Origin: CBDCUW01 sp965222745
GTDB lineage: Bacteria; Planctomycetota; Planctomycetia; Pirellulales; Pirellulaceae
Assembly (NCBI GenBank): GCA_965222745.1
Contig: CBDCUW010000004.1
Span: forward strand, 1,426,001 to 1,490,000
Reading direction: 5' to 3'
Length of the DNA stretch: 64,000 bases
Shown here: in pieces, positions 17,470 through 27,827 of the stretch
Numbering within the stretch: the stretch's first letter is position 1
Layout of the letters: every line of letters begins with the position of its first letter
Position numbers and translations under genes: made by a program
Notes under the pieces: generated by a model
Told to the model about the DNA's origin: nothing
The model's database searches: none
The model's input: only the letters and a program-made list of their open reading frames with translations

Positions 17470-20391
17470 CTACAGCGATGACACCTCGTTGAGTTCGATA
17501 CGATCGCGCAGCTCTCGTAGTTCTCGCAGAATGTCGGGGATCAGTTCGATGTCGTTGTCGCGGCTGGATCTTTCCAGGGTGCCAGCCAGGGTTGCGATCT
17601 GTGCAAAGCCGCAGTTGGCACTTGCGCCTTTGAGCGCGTGGGCTTGATCGACCAGCAACTGAATGTCTTCTTGTTCGAGCGCCTGCTGCATCGCGTCGAA
17701 TCGCTCGTCCAGGCGAGCGACAAACCGTGTAACGATGTCTCGGAATTTGGGTTTTTGCATCGGCAGGGTCGATTGGAGCGGGCCTTGGCTCGGTTCCTCT
17801 TTCGCCGGCTGCTTGTTGCCAACGACTGGTTTGCTGGGTGGTGAAGTGTCACAGCTCACATCGATGCGATCGATGATGGAACCGATCACGGCGATCATTT
17901 CCGCGGCGCCCTGGGCGTCGCCTTCGCGGGCGAAGTGTTCCAGCTGTTTGGCGGGGTCGGCAAAATCGGTGAAGCCAACGTTGGGGCCCGAACCCTTCAG
18001 CCAATGTGCCAGATCGGCCAGCTGCGAAAACTCTTCTTTGTCGAGCGCGGCGACCATTTCGGAGTGCTTCAGCGGCAAACGTTCCGCGAATTCGACGATG
18101 ATCGACTGGAACGTCGAACCTCGCATCGCCAGGGCAGACCGTACTGGCGACATGTCATTTGTCGGTGGCTGCACCTCACTTGTCGGTGGCTTCGCCTGAT
18201 TTGCAGGTGGCTTTGCCTGATTTGCAGATGGCTTCGCCGGCGAAACTTTCTGCGGTGTGTCGTTTACGACCGGCACGGGCTTGGACTTCTGCACCTCCAC
18301 GCCAGCGATCTCGGCCAGCGTGGCGATCAGCTTGTCAAACTCGATCGGTTTGGACAGGAATCCGCTGCAACCAGCGTCGCGGCATTTCTGTTCGGCTTGC
18401 TGCATGGCGTGCGCGGTCAGCGCGATGATGGGACGGTCGTACCCCTGCTGGCGAAGTGTACGGGTGGCGGTGTATCCGTCCATCACTGGCATCTGCATGT
18501 CCATCAAGATCACGTCCCATGATTGGCTGGTTGCTAGTTCGACCGCTTCCAAACCATTTTGAGCCGTTGCGTAAGTCGCTCCTGCTTCTTCCAAAATCAA
18601 GCTCATCAGGTCGCGATTTTCGTCGCCGTCGTCGACTAACAACACGCGTATGTTCGGCAGGCTGATGTCCAGATGCTCTTCTTCGCCCGTCGACGATTCC
18701 AAATCTTCCTCGGTCGGCTGGATCATCGTCACACCTTCAAGAGATCCAGTGTCGATCATCACCGTGAAGACGCTGCCAACGCCCGGTTCGCTGTGCACAC
18801 GGATACCTCCGCCCATCGCCTCGGCGAATCGTTTGCTGATCGATAGTCCCAAGCCCGTACCGCCGAAGCGGCGCGTCACGCTGGCGTCGGCCTGCGAGAA
18901 GGGATCAAAAATTTTCGCCGCTGCTTCTGGGGTCATTCCGATGCCGGTGTCGACCACTTGGATTGCCAACTGGGGCTGTTTCTCCGGATCGTTCTGCAGT
19001 TTGGTGATGATTCGAACGCCACCTTTTTCAGTGAACTTGATGGCGTTGCCGACCAGGTTGGTCAGGATCTGTCGGAGCCGGGCCGGATCGCTGGAGATCT
19101 TTTCAGGGATCTCGCCGTCGAATTGACAATCCAGGCCGATGCCCTTTTCTTCGGCGCGAACCCCCATCACGGTCACCACGTCGGCGATCACCAGGTGCGC
19201 AGCGCAGGGAATCGATTCCACTTCCAGGCGGCCAGCTTCGACCTTTGACAGGTCCAGGATATCGTTGATCAGGTTCAGCAGGTGGGTACCGCTGGAGTGG
19301 ATCGTGTTGAGATGTTTTCGGCGTTTCCCTTCATCCCGTTCCATGTCACGACGAAGCACCTCGGTGAATCCCAGGATGGCGTTCATCGGGGTACGAATTT
19401 CGTGGCTCATGTTGGCCAGAAAGTTACTTTTGGCGTGGTTGGCCGCTTCAGCAGTGTCCTTGGCCTGGCTGAGCTGTTGTTTGGTTTCTTCCAGTTCGGT
19501 CACATCATCCAGGCTGACCAGAACGCCTTGCGGTTTGCCGTCGCTGCCGGGCACCGGTGAACAACTGATCTGAAAAACCGCATCTTCCTCACCGTCACGC
19601 CGGTATCGCAACATTTCGCCATGTACGCTCCGCTGCTGGTGAATCGCACGAGTCCACGGGAATTCACTTTCGTCAAGATCGCCGACATTCAGTGCCCAGG
19701 GAAGCGAAGCCGCTTCGACACCCAATAACTCTTCCGGTGTCGAACCGATCGATTCGGCCAAGGAACGGTTAGCCAACACGATCTTTTCCTCGCGATTGAG
19801 CACCAGCAGCCCATCCCCAAGCGTATCCAGCGCACTACGCACTCGTCCGGGAACGGCGCGAGAAGGATCCAGGTGGTTCAGCATCTTGCGAAGGTAAAGA
19901 TAGAACGCGGCCCAACACATCAGCCCCATCAGCAACGACAGCCGGTTCATGGGATTGTCCAGCACCCCCGCGATGCCTCGACGAACCAGGGGTGTAAAAC
20001 AGATTTCGACACGCCCCCAGTTTTCACCTCCGGCATCCAGCGGAACGTAGACCTGCCGATCGTCGGAGACTTCGATGCCGGTATCCCAGAGCGCGTTGTG
20101 GTCTCCGATCGTCACCACCAGTTCACCATCCTTGCGGCGAACGGCTCCGCTAAGAATTTCATCGTTGCGGTTGACGATCGTTTCCAGCAACCCTTCCATT
20201 CGCTGCAAATCCTTTTGCAGGATGACCGGGCGGATCTGCAGTGCAATCAATTCGCTCACCGCACAGCGACCCCACATGGCCGTCTTGCGATGGTCCGGAA
20301 TCACCCCGGTCATGCTCAGCAGCATCAACATCGTGACAACGAGCATGGCCATGCCCATTGCGATACGTGCCTTGGCGGAGAGGCGAATCAT
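17470..20391 (-). CDS. Membrane hybrid sensor histidine kinase with two Hpt domains
   Basis: A 973-residue protein with the order: TM helix (~10-32), periplasmic sensor region (~33-145), TM helix (~150-168), PAS/PAC (~185-300), HisKA with NMSHEIRTP (His330), and HATPase with NAIKFTEKGGV, DTGIGM and GGTGLGLSISK. A receiver domain with MDMQMPVMDG (Asp631) comes next, then a Pro/Lys-rich linker of repeated AKPP units and two Hpt domains with AHWLKGSG (His796) and AHALKGAS (His918). All phospho-acceptor residues are present. The protein can carry a whole phosphorelay up to an external receiver. It ends the leftward unit 56 bases after the giant cadherin-like gene, suggesting coexpression. The cognate output regulator is not in the window. 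Confidence 0.93.
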   Translation of the reverse strand: MIRLSAKARIAMGMAMLVVTMLMLLSMTGVIPDHRKTAMWGRCAVSELIALQIRPVILQKDLQRMEGLLETIVNRNDEILSGAVRRKDGELVVTIGDHNALWDTGIEVSDDRQVYVPLDAGGENWGRVEICFTPLVRRGIAGVLDNPMNRLSLLMGLMCWAAFYLYLRKMLNHLDPSRAVPGRVRSALDTLGDGLLVLNREEKIVLANRSLAESIGSTPEELLGVEAASLPWALNVGDLDESEFPWTRAIHQQRSVHGEMLRYRRDGEEDAVFQISCSPVPGSDGKPQGVLVSLDDVTELEETKQQLSQAKDTAEAANHAKSNFLANMSHEIRTPMNAILGFTEVLRRDMERDEGKRRKHLNTIHSSGTHLLNLINDILDLSKVEAGRLEVESIPCAAHLVIADVVTVMGVRAEEKGIGLDCQFDGEIPEKISSDPARLRQILTNLVGNAIKFTEKGGVRIITKLQNDPEKQPQLAIQVVDTGIGMTPEAAAKIFDPFSQADASVTRRFGGTGLGLSISKRFAEAMGGGIRVHSEPGVGSVFTVMIDTGSLEGVTMIQPTEEDLESSTGEEEHLDISLPNIRVLLVDDGDENRDLMSLILEEAGATYATAQNGLEAVELATSQSWDVILMDMQMPVMDGYTATRTLRQQGYDRPIIALTAHAMQQAEQKCRDAGCSGFLSKPIEFDKLIATLAEIAGVEVQKSKPVPVVNDTPQKVSPAKPSANQAKPPANQAKPPTSEVQPPTNDMSPVRSALAMRGSTFQSIIVEFAERLPLKHSEMVAALDKEEFSQLADLAHWLKGSGPNVGFTDFADPAKQLEHFAREGDAQGAAEMIAVIGSIIDRIDVSCDTSPPSKPVVGNKQPAKEEPSQGPLQSTLPMQKPKFRDIVTRFVARLDERFDAMQQALEQEDIQLLVDQAHALKGASANCGFAQIATLAGTLERSSRDNDIELIPDILRELRELRDRIELNEVSSL

Positions 20392-20447
20392 GATCTTCTT
20401 TCCCGTGCCTTGTTTGCTAGTTCAGGAGTGATGTTGCCGGCTGATTC

Positions 20448-23400
20448 TCAGGAGCCGTTTGTCGACGAAATCGACAGCTGCTCCTGTTGAATGATCGATT
20501 GCAGCGATTCCGAATCGGTCGGATTCCCGGAATCACCATCGAGGTATTCAAGCACCGGCAGCGGGTCGATCGTCCTCCAGATCGGCATGCTGGTGACCAG
20601 CGTGCTGGCCATCGATCCTGCTTTCAGTGCCCAGATCGCATGGCCTACTGAAACGGCCATCGATACGCCGACGGCCGCACCAACGACCAACGTTTCGAAT
20701 CGCTGTTCGCCCAACAGCTCTTCGCGAACGGAATCCAGGTTTTGCCATTGAGTGTCAAAGGAGAAAACTTGGTAGATGTTTCCAATCCGGCTGAGCAAAC
20801 CGTCGCTGTGCGAATCGGCAGAACGGCTTGACTGTTGCAGGGTGGTTTCATTTTTCTGTGCTACTGCTGCCGAAAATTGGTTGGATGTTTCAGCCAGCCA
20901 GGGTGCGTCTTCCTGCTCTGGTTCTGGCAAAGCGGCCACCAATGCTTCGCGAGGTTGGGAACCGCTTGTTGGCGGTGTCGGATTGCCCGATCCATCCGGC
21001 AGCGGTTCTCCGCCACCTGAATCATCCGATCCCTCATCCGGCTTGGGATCCTCGTCGGGCGGCGGCGGATCGGCTTCCTCTTTCTCTTCCTCCTCGCCAC
21101 CGTCGTCATCCGGTGTCGGCAAAGGAGTGATTCCCGGGGCGACATTGATGGTGACCGTGGCCGCGCTCGAATTCGCGCCATCGGAAGCTTCGTAAACGAA
21201 CGTGTCGACGCCAACAAAACCGGCGTCCGGGGTGTAGGTGAACGACCCATCCGCGTTGAATGTGATCGAACCGTTGGCGGGTCCGACCAACAGCACGGCG
21301 GTCAACAAGTTGCCTTCGGGATCGATGTCTCCCTGCAACACACCCGGTGACGCCGTGACTAGGGTATCACCTGAGATCACGTTGAACGTCTCCGCATCGG
21401 CCACGGGTGCTTCGTTGACGTCGTCGACCGTGACAGCAAAGTTCTTATGGAAGCTGGTTCCCGTCCCGCCTTGATCGGTAGCGGTCACGGTCAGGTTGAC
21501 CGTCGGTTCGGTCTCCCGGTCAAGCGATTGGCCCGCTTTGAGTTTCAAAACCGTGCCGACGATTTCAAAACGGGCGTCGTTGACGCTCCAGGTATGCGTG
21601 TCGCCGGCATCGGGATCGGCCACGCCCAAGTTGCCGATCACGCCGCCGTCGGTGTTCTCACTGACCGAGGTGTTGTCGAGCGAAATGTCGGTGGGCGCCT
21701 GGTTGACGTTGTCAACCGTGATCACGAAGCCTTCGTTGTAGGCCAGACCGCCCAAGTCGGTCGCGGTGATCGTCAAGTTGACCGTCGGTTCCAGGTTGAT
21801 GTCCAGCGCCTGGCCCGCTTTGAGCTTGAGCTGGCCGCCGACAATTTCGAATCGATTGTCACTGACGCTCCAGGTATGGGTGTCGCCGGCATCCGGATCG
21901 ACCACACCGACCGTTCCCACGACCGCGCCGTCGGTCTGCTCAGCAACGTTGGTGCCGCTGAGCGTGATATCGTTCGCGGCCTCGTTGGCATTATCAACGG
22001 TGATCAAGAATGCCTTGTTGAAAGCGATACCCGCGCCACCCTGATCGGTAGCGGTCACGGTCAGGTTGACCGTCGGTTCGGTTTCCCGGTCAAGCGACTG
22101 CCCCGTCTTCAACTTCAGTTGGCCGCCGACCACTTCAAAGCGATTGTCGCTGACGTTCCAGGCGTGGGTGTCACCAACGTCGGGATCGACGACGAAGAGG
22201 TTTCCGATCACCGCGCCGTCAGCATTCTCGAGCACCGATGCATTGCCAAGGGTGATGTCGGTGGCAGCTTCGTTTTGGTTGTCGACCGTGATCGAGAAAT
22301 TCTCGTTGAAGCTGGCGCCCGTTCCGCCTTGATCGGTGACGGTGACCGTCAAGTTGACCGTCGGTTCGGTTTCCCGATCAAGCGATTGGCCCGCTTTGAG
22401 TTTCAAAACCGTGCCGACGATTTCAAAACGGGCATCGTTGACGTTCCAAGTATGCGTGTCGCCGGCATCGGGATCGGCCACGCCCAAGTTGCCAATCACG
22501 CCGCCGTCGGTATTCTCACTGACCGAGGCGTTGTCGAGCGAAATGTCGGTGGGCGCCTGGTTGACGTTGTCGACCGTGATCACGAAGCCTTCGTTGTAGG
22601 CCAGACCGCCCAAGTCGGTCGCGGTGATCGTCAAGTTGACCGTCGGTTCCAGGTTGATGTCCAGCGCCTGGCCCGCTTTGAGCTTGAGCTGGCCGCCGAC
22701 AATTTCGAATCGATTGTCACTGACGCTCCAGGTATGGGTGTCGCCGGCATCCGGATCGACCACGCCAACTGTTCCCACAATCGCACCGTCAGTCTGCTCA
22801 GCAACGTTGGTGCCGCTGAGCGTGATGTCGGTCGCGGCCTCGTTGGCATTGTCAACGGTGATCAAGAATGCCTTGTTGAAAGCGATTCCGGCGCCACCCT
22901 GATCGGTGGCGGTCACGGTCAGGTTGACCGTCGGTTCGGTCTCCCGGTCAAGCGATTGTCCCGCCTTCAGCTTCAGTTGGCCGCCGACCACTTCAAAGCG
23001 ATTGTCGCTGACGTTCCAGGCGTGGGTGTCGCCAACGTCGGGATCGACGACGGAAAGGTTTCCGATCACCGCGCCGTCAGCATTCTCGAGTACCGATGCA
23101 TTGCCAAGGGTGATGTCGGTGGCAGCTTCGTTTTGGTTGTCGACCGTGATCGAAAAATTCTCGTTGAAGCTGGCGCCCGTTCCGCCTTGATCGGTGACGG
23201 TGACCGTCAGGTTGACCGTCGGTTCGGTTTCCCGATCAAGCGATTGGCCCGCTTTGAGTTTTAAGACAGTGCCGACGATTTCAAAACGGGCATCGTTGAC
23301 GCTCCAAGTATGCGTGTCTCCGACATCGGGATCGGTGACGCCCAAGTTGCCAATCACGCCGCCGTCGGTATTCTCACTGACCGAGGCGTTGTCGAGCGAG

Positions 23401-26400
23401 ATATCGGTGGGCGCCTGGTTGACGTTGTCGACCGTGATCACGAAGCCTTCGTTGTAGACGAGGCCGCCGAAGTCGGTCGCGGTGATCGTCAAGTTGACCG
23501 TCGGTTCCAGGTTGACGTCCAGCAGCTGGCCCGCTTTGAGCTTGAGCTGGCCGCCGACAATTTCAAAGCGATTGTCACTGACGCTCCAGGTATGGGTATC
23601 GCCGGCATCCGGATCGACCACGCCGACCGTCCCCACCACCGCGCCGTCGAGCTGTTCGTCAACGTTGGTGCCGCTGAGTGTGATGTCGGTCGCGGCTTCG
23701 TTGGCATTGTCGACGGTGATCAAGAATGCCTTGTTGAAAGCGATACCGGCGCCGCCCTGATCGGTGGCGGTCACGTTCAGGTTGATCGTCGGTTCGGTTT
23801 CCCGATCAAGCGATTGTCCCACCTTCAGCTTCAGTTGGCCGCCGACCACTTCAAAGCGATTGTCGCTGACGCTCCAGGCGTGGGTGTCGCCAACGTCGGG
23901 ATCGACGACGGAGAGGTTTCCGATCACCGCACCATCGGCGTTCTCGAGTACGTTGGCGTTGTCGATCGTGATGTCGGTGGCGGATTCGTTGACGTTGTCA
24001 ACGGCGATGGCGAATCCTTCGTTGTAGGCGATTCCTGCACCGCCCTGGTCGGTGGCGGTGATCGTCAGGTTGACCGTTGGCTCGGTCTCCCGGTCAAGCG
24101 TTTGCCCCGCTTTGAGCTTCAGTTGATTGCCGACGACCTCAAAACGCGAATCGCTGACCGTCCATGCATGGGTATCGCCCAGATCGGGATCAAACACGGT
24201 CAAATTTCCAACGACACCGCCGTCCGTATTTTCAAAGACGTTGGTATTGTCAAGTGTGATGTCGTTGGGTGCTTCGTTGACACCGGTGACATCGACATCA
24301 ACCGTTTGCACCGCGGAAGGATTGATTCCATCAGAAACGGTGATGCTGAGCGTGTAGGAGTCCGTTGTTTCAAAATCAAGGTTCGCGTTATTCAGAACCC
24401 TGATCACGCCGGTGGATGAATCGATGGTGAAAATACCGTCGGCATTTCCGCCAGTGATCGTCCACAATTGCAGCGGTCCGCCCACCGTGTCGTCGTCCGT
24501 TGCAGTCACCGTGCCGACGACCGTGTTGTTGGCTACGTCCTCGGCAACCGAAAAGCTTTGGCTAGGATCGATCACCGGCGCCAGGTCGTTGGCGTCATCG
24601 ACGGTGATCACAAATGCCTGGTTGGTTTGCAGCGAACCGCCATCGGTGCTGGTCACGGCAATGTTCACGGTCGGTTCCGATTCAAAGTCAAGGCTTTCGC
24701 CCGCCTTGAGTTTGAGTTGCCCCCCAACGACCTCGAAACGACTGTCGTTCACCGTGTAATTGTGCGAGTCGCCCGTGTCTGGATCGGTGGTAGCGAGGTT
24801 TCCAATCACCGCACCGTCGGCATTCTCTGAAACGTTGCTGCTGTCAAGCGTGATCGCGGTGGGGGCTTCGTTGACGTTGTCCACCGTGATCATGAAACCT
24901 TCGTTGTAGCTGAATCCGGTGCCGTGCTGATCGGTCACCGTGATCGTCAGGTTGATCGTCGGTTCGGTTTCCTTATCAAGTGTCTGGCCCGCTTTTAACT
25001 TCAGTGCCCCACCGACGATCTCGAAGCGAGCGTCACTGACCGCCCAGGTATGCGAATCAAACACATTCGGATCAACGACCCCCAGGTTTCCTACCACCGC
25101 ACCGTCATCGTTTTCGGAGACATGGTTGTCATCCAGAGTGATGTTGGTCGGCGACCAGTTCTCCTCGATACCGCCGAGTGCCAGCCCAACGGGAACACTC
25201 AAACCGGTCGAAATCAAAGTCTGAACGTTGCTGCCGTCCAGATTCGACATCCGAATGTCTTGGGTAAAGAAATCGGTCCAATAGATCTTGCCAGATTCCA
25301 AATCAAGCTCGATGCCGGTGGGAGCGGCCAATCCGGTCACCAGATGTTCGACCCCCGATCCATCCAGATTGGCGCGGCTGATCCTGTCTTCCACCAGTCC
25401 GTCGTCGGTCCAGTACATCTTGCCGGCGGAGAGGTCCACCTTCAGCCGACGCGGTCCGAGCAAACCGGTGACCAGATCTTCGACGTTGCTGCCATCCAGG
25501 TTGGCTCTCTGGACTTTGTCCGTCGCCGTGTCGACCCAATACATTTTCCCCGCCGCCACATCGAGCGCAATGCCGCCGGGGCTGCTCAAACCGGCGACCA
25601 CTAGGTCTTCCACACCCGTACCGTCCAAATTCGCTCGACGAATTTTGTTGAAGGTGGGACCGTCTTCGGTCCAATAGATCTTGCCGTTGGTTGAATCGAT
25701 GGTGATTTCACGGGGGTTATCCAAACCGGTGACGACGTCTTCGACACCACCGCCGTCTAGATTCGCACGGTGAATCACGCCGCTGGCCTGATCTGTCCAG
25801 TAGAGTTTTCCAGATCCCGTATCGACGAACAGTCCGATCCCGTTGCTCATGCCCAGTCCGGTGACCAGGTCCTGGACGTCGGTACCGTCCAAATTCGAGC
25901 GTTGGATCTTTCCAGTTCCCTGGTCGCTCCAATAGAGCTTGTCGATCTTGACCGCGCCCGATTCAAATGCCCCGATATCGATCAGCCCATCCCGCCTGGC
26001 AAACCCCCGCGCGTCGGTTGCCACCGCGCCAAGGTTGTTGCCTTGTCCGATCGCCTGGCTGGTTGATTGCAGGGCGTGAGTCTGAACGAACCCTCCGTTG
26101 TCGGCCAACGGATTCAGAAGGGCACTGACGCCGACAATGTCCACCGCGATAAAGCCGGTCGCGGTGCCGACGTTTTCGATCAGGTTGAATCCTTGACTGT
26201 CAAACGCGCCCTCGACATCCGGGTCGGCGCCGGTGGCCGTGTTGTCCGATACGATGGTGTTGCCGATCGTGATCGTCCCAGCTTGATGGCGGATTCCGCC
26301 GCCGCTGCCGGCATCGTTCAGAGTGAAGGTCGAACTGGTGATCGTCGTGTTGGCTTGATTGTAGAGACCGCCGCCAGTAGATACGGCCGAGTTGCCGCTG

Positions 26401-27827
26401 ACGGTAACGTTGGTCAAAGTCAGGTCGGTTGCCGTGTTGTCATTGTGAATCCCGCCACCAAAATCAGCCTGGTTGGCCGAAATCGTGACTCGGTTCAAAT
26501 CGGCGCTCTCTTTGTTGTGAATCCCGCCGCCTTCCACTGTCGCGGTGTTGGCGGTGATCGTGACATCCGAAAGCGTCATCGTGCCATTGTTGAAGATCCC
26601 ACCACCGTCATCGGCCGAGTTGCCGGAAATGACGACACGATTCAACGTCAATTCACTCTGGCTGTCGGCGACAAAGATCCCACCGCCCTCACCGGATCCC
26701 CCGGCGACTCCGCCCTGCACGGTCACGTCCGACATGATCAGGTGGCCGGTGGATGAAACGGTTTCAAAGACGCGGTCGATCCCGCCGCCATCAATGAAGG
26801 TCTGGTCCGCGCCAGCACCCCTGATCGTGACGGTGTTCAGAATGTCCAAGTCGCCTTCCAAGGAAGCGTCTTCGTTGTCCGCCCCGATCGTCAGCGTGTA
26901 GGTTCCGGCGGAAAGAAGAATCGTGTCGCCGCCGCCCCCCGCGTTGGCTTGGATGACCGCTTCGCGCAGGGACGTCAATCCGTCTCCGCCGTCGATGACA
27001 TCGACGAAGGTATCGACGGTGATCGTCGCCAACTTATTCGTCCAATTGGCTTGCAAATCATCGCTGAAGGCGAGGCTGGTTTCGATCGTTCCCGACTTGA
27101 ACTCCAGATCCCAATCACCGCCGTAACGAGAGTGGCCAGTGTCGTCATCGCTGGCCGCGACGTCGGCTCCCGTCAACGCGCCGATCGATTCGACCAGCGC
27201 CCGCCCCGATTCTTCGCCCGCCAACTCGCAACCATAGAACAAAATGTCGGCGTCACTGGTCAGTGCCGATTGCCACGACGCAATTTGTCCGGTGTACCCC
27301 GCCAAGTTCGACTCGCCGAGCCAAACGTTGCCGAGTTTCACGGCGCCCTCTTCCGAGTGGGAAACAACGTGAATCGAGGAAACGTCGCTGCGGGCATCGA
27401 GGATCTCCGTGATCTGATCGAGCCCGTCACGTTCGGAGTCCAGGACAAAGACCTCCGCATCACGACCGGAAGTGCTCAGATCATCCAGCAATTGCTGCAG
27501 GTCAGTCACCTGCGAATCGATGATGACGATCTCACCCGATCGGGCTTGGGCGATCGACGTGATGGTGGTTTCGGAATCGGACGAGTTTGACGATTCTTCC
27601 GCTTCTACCGTGGCAACCATCGCGCCGGCATCTTCCCCACCGGGCATCATCGCCGGATCGATCGGAGTAGCGCTGAACAGAATCCGCGGCTCCAGGCCGC
27701 TTAGCGAAAGCGGCTCGCCCGCCGATGAATCATCCGCCGAGCTGCGCATCGCGCTGCTAAAGCGAGTTTTCACCTCATCTACGGTGGTCAGCCACTGCTG
27801 CCACCATTTATTCAACCGGTTTGACAT
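20448..27827 (-). CDS. Giant LEPR-XLL / DUF4347 / cadherin-like surface protein
   Basis: A 2459-residue protein. In order it has a basic N-terminus, the LEPR-XLL motif GLEPRILFSATPID (~44-57), a DUF4347 domain (~100-260, with VFVLDSERDG and ILFYGCELAG), a CSLREA-type start (GLTSLREAVIQANA, ~280) and a parallel beta-helix (~290-610). LDL-receptor class B YWTD units (KLYWTD, ~625-870), 13 cadherin-like units of ~95 residues (~891-2139) and one tandem-95-like unit (SFTYTPDAGFVG) follow, then an acidic Pro-rich linker and a hydrophobic C-terminal segment. There is no classical signal peptide. The ATG at 27827 is chosen; a TTG three codons upstream is weaker. It is probably a surface adhesin, placed divergently from the export operon at 28227. 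Ca2+ binding by the DPD-type loops is likely from family knowledge. Confidence 0.9.
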   Translation of the reverse strand: MSNRLNKWWQQWLTTVDEVKTRFSSAMRSSADDSSAGEPLSLSGLEPRILFSATPIDPAMMPGGEDAGAMVATVEAEESSNSSDSETTITSIAQARSGEIVIIDSQVTDLQQLLDDLSTSGRDAEVFVLDSERDGLDQITEILDARSDVSSIHVVSHSEEGAVKLGNVWLGESNLAGYTGQIASWQSALTSDADILFYGCELAGEESGRALVESIGALTGADVAASDDDTGHSRYGGDWDLEFKSGTIETSLAFSDDLQANWTNKLATITVDTFVDVIDGGDGLTSLREAVIQANAGGGGDTILLSAGTYTLTIGADNEDASLEGDLDILNTVTIRGAGADQTFIDGGGIDRVFETVSSTGHLIMSDVTVQGGVAGGSGEGGGIFVADSQSELTLNRVVISGNSADDGGGIFNNGTMTLSDVTITANTATVEGGGIHNKESADLNRVTISANQADFGGGIHNDNTATDLTLTNVTVSGNSAVSTGGGLYNQANTTITSSTFTLNDAGSGGGIRHQAGTITIGNTIVSDNTATGADPDVEGAFDSQGFNLIENVGTATGFIAVDIVGVSALLNPLADNGGFVQTHALQSTSQAIGQGNNLGAVATDARGFARRDGLIDIGAFESGAVKIDKLYWSDQGTGKIQRSNLDGTDVQDLVTGLGMSNGIGLFVDTGSGKLYWTDQASGVIHRANLDGGGVEDVVTGLDNPREITIDSTNGKIYWTEDGPTFNKIRRANLDGTGVEDLVVAGLSSPGGIALDVAAGKMYWVDTATDKVQRANLDGSNVEDLVTGLLGPRRLKVDLSAGKMYWTDDGLVEDRISRANLDGSGVEHLVTGLAAPTGIELDLESGKIYWTDFFTQDIRMSNLDGSNVQTLISTGLSVPVGLALGGIEENWSPTNITLDDNHVSENDDGAVVGNLGVVDPNVFDSHTWAVSDARFEIVGGALKLKAGQTLDKETEPTINLTITVTDQHGTGFSYNEGFMITVDNVNEAPTAITLDSSNVSENADGAVIGNLATTDPDTGDSHNYTVNDSRFEVVGGQLKLKAGESLDFESEPTVNIAVTSTDGGSLQTNQAFVITVDDANDLAPVIDPSQSFSVAEDVANNTVVGTVTATDDDTVGGPLQLWTITGGNADGIFTIDSSTGVIRVLNNANLDFETTDSYTLSITVSDGINPSAVQTVDVDVTGVNEAPNDITLDNTNVFENTDGGVVGNLTVFDPDLGDTHAWTVSDSRFEVVGNQLKLKAGQTLDRETEPTVNLTITATDQGGAGIAYNEGFAIAVDNVNESATDITIDNANVLENADGAVIGNLSVVDPDVGDTHAWSVSDNRFEVVGGQLKLKVGQSLDRETEPTINLNVTATDQGGAGIAFNKAFLITVDNANEAATDITLSGTNVDEQLDGAVVGTVGVVDPDAGDTHTWSVSDNRFEIVGGQLKLKAGQLLDVNLEPTVNLTITATDFGGLVYNEGFVITVDNVNQAPTDISLDNASVSENTDGGVIGNLGVTDPDVGDTHTWSVNDARFEIVGTVLKLKAGQSLDRETEPTVNLTVTVTDQGGTGASFNENFSITVDNQNEAATDITLGNASVLENADGAVIGNLSVVDPDVGDTHAWNVSDNRFEVVGGQLKLKAGQSLDRETEPTVNLTVTATDQGGAGIAFNKAFLITVDNANEAATDITLSGTNVAEQTDGAIVGTVGVVDPDAGDTHTWSVSDNRFEIVGGQLKLKAGQALDINLEPTVNLTITATDLGGLAYNEGFVITVDNVNQAPTDISLDNASVSENTDGGVIGNLGVADPDAGDTHTWNVNDARFEIVGTVLKLKAGQSLDRETEPTVNLTVTVTDQGGTGASFNENFSITVDNQNEAATDITLGNASVLENADGAVIGNLFVVDPDVGDTHAWNVSDNRFEVVGGQLKLKTGQSLDRETEPTVNLTVTATDQGGAGIAFNKAFLITVDNANEAANDITLSGTNVAEQTDGAVVGTVGVVDPDAGDTHTWSVSDNRFEIVGGQLKLKAGQALDINLEPTVNLTITATDLGGLAYNEGFVITVDNVNQAPTDISLDNTSVSENTDGGVIGNLGVADPDAGDTHTWSVNDARFEIVGTVLKLKAGQSLDRETEPTVNLTVTATDQGGTGTSFHKNFAVTVDDVNEAPVADAETFNVISGDTLVTASPGVLQGDIDPEGNLLTAVLLVGPANGSITFNADGSFTYTPDAGFVGVDTFVYEASDGANSSAATVTINVAPGITPLPTPDDDGGEEEEKEEADPPPPDEDPKPDEGSDDSGGGEPLPDGSGNPTPPTSGSQPREALVAALPEPEQEDAPWLAETSNQFSAAVAQKNETTLQQSSRSADSHSDGLLSRIGNIYQVFSFDTQWQNLDSVREELLGEQRFETLVVGAAVGVSMAVSVGHAIWALKAGSMASTLVTSMPIWRTIDPLPVLEYLDGDSGNPTDSESLQSIIQQEQLSISSTNGS
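21411..23984. repeat. Three tandem 858-bp higher-order repeats within the giant gene
   Basis: Nine cadherin-like units form three copies of a three-unit block. The opening words distinguish the types: ENADGAVIGNL, then VDEQLDGAV or VAEQTDGA, then SENTDGGVIGNL. The 2574 bases equal exactly 3 x 858. Neighbouring copies differ at few positions, indicating recent block duplication or gene conversion; the four N-terminal units (891-1281) are more divergent. Confidence 0.9.

Noticed and set aside
21447..24419. Long plus-strand open frames (605 and 369 codons) inside the giant gene
   Set aside because: They mirror the near-identical cadherin-like repeats on the other strand, repeat with the same 858-base period, and lack ribosome binding sites and family features.
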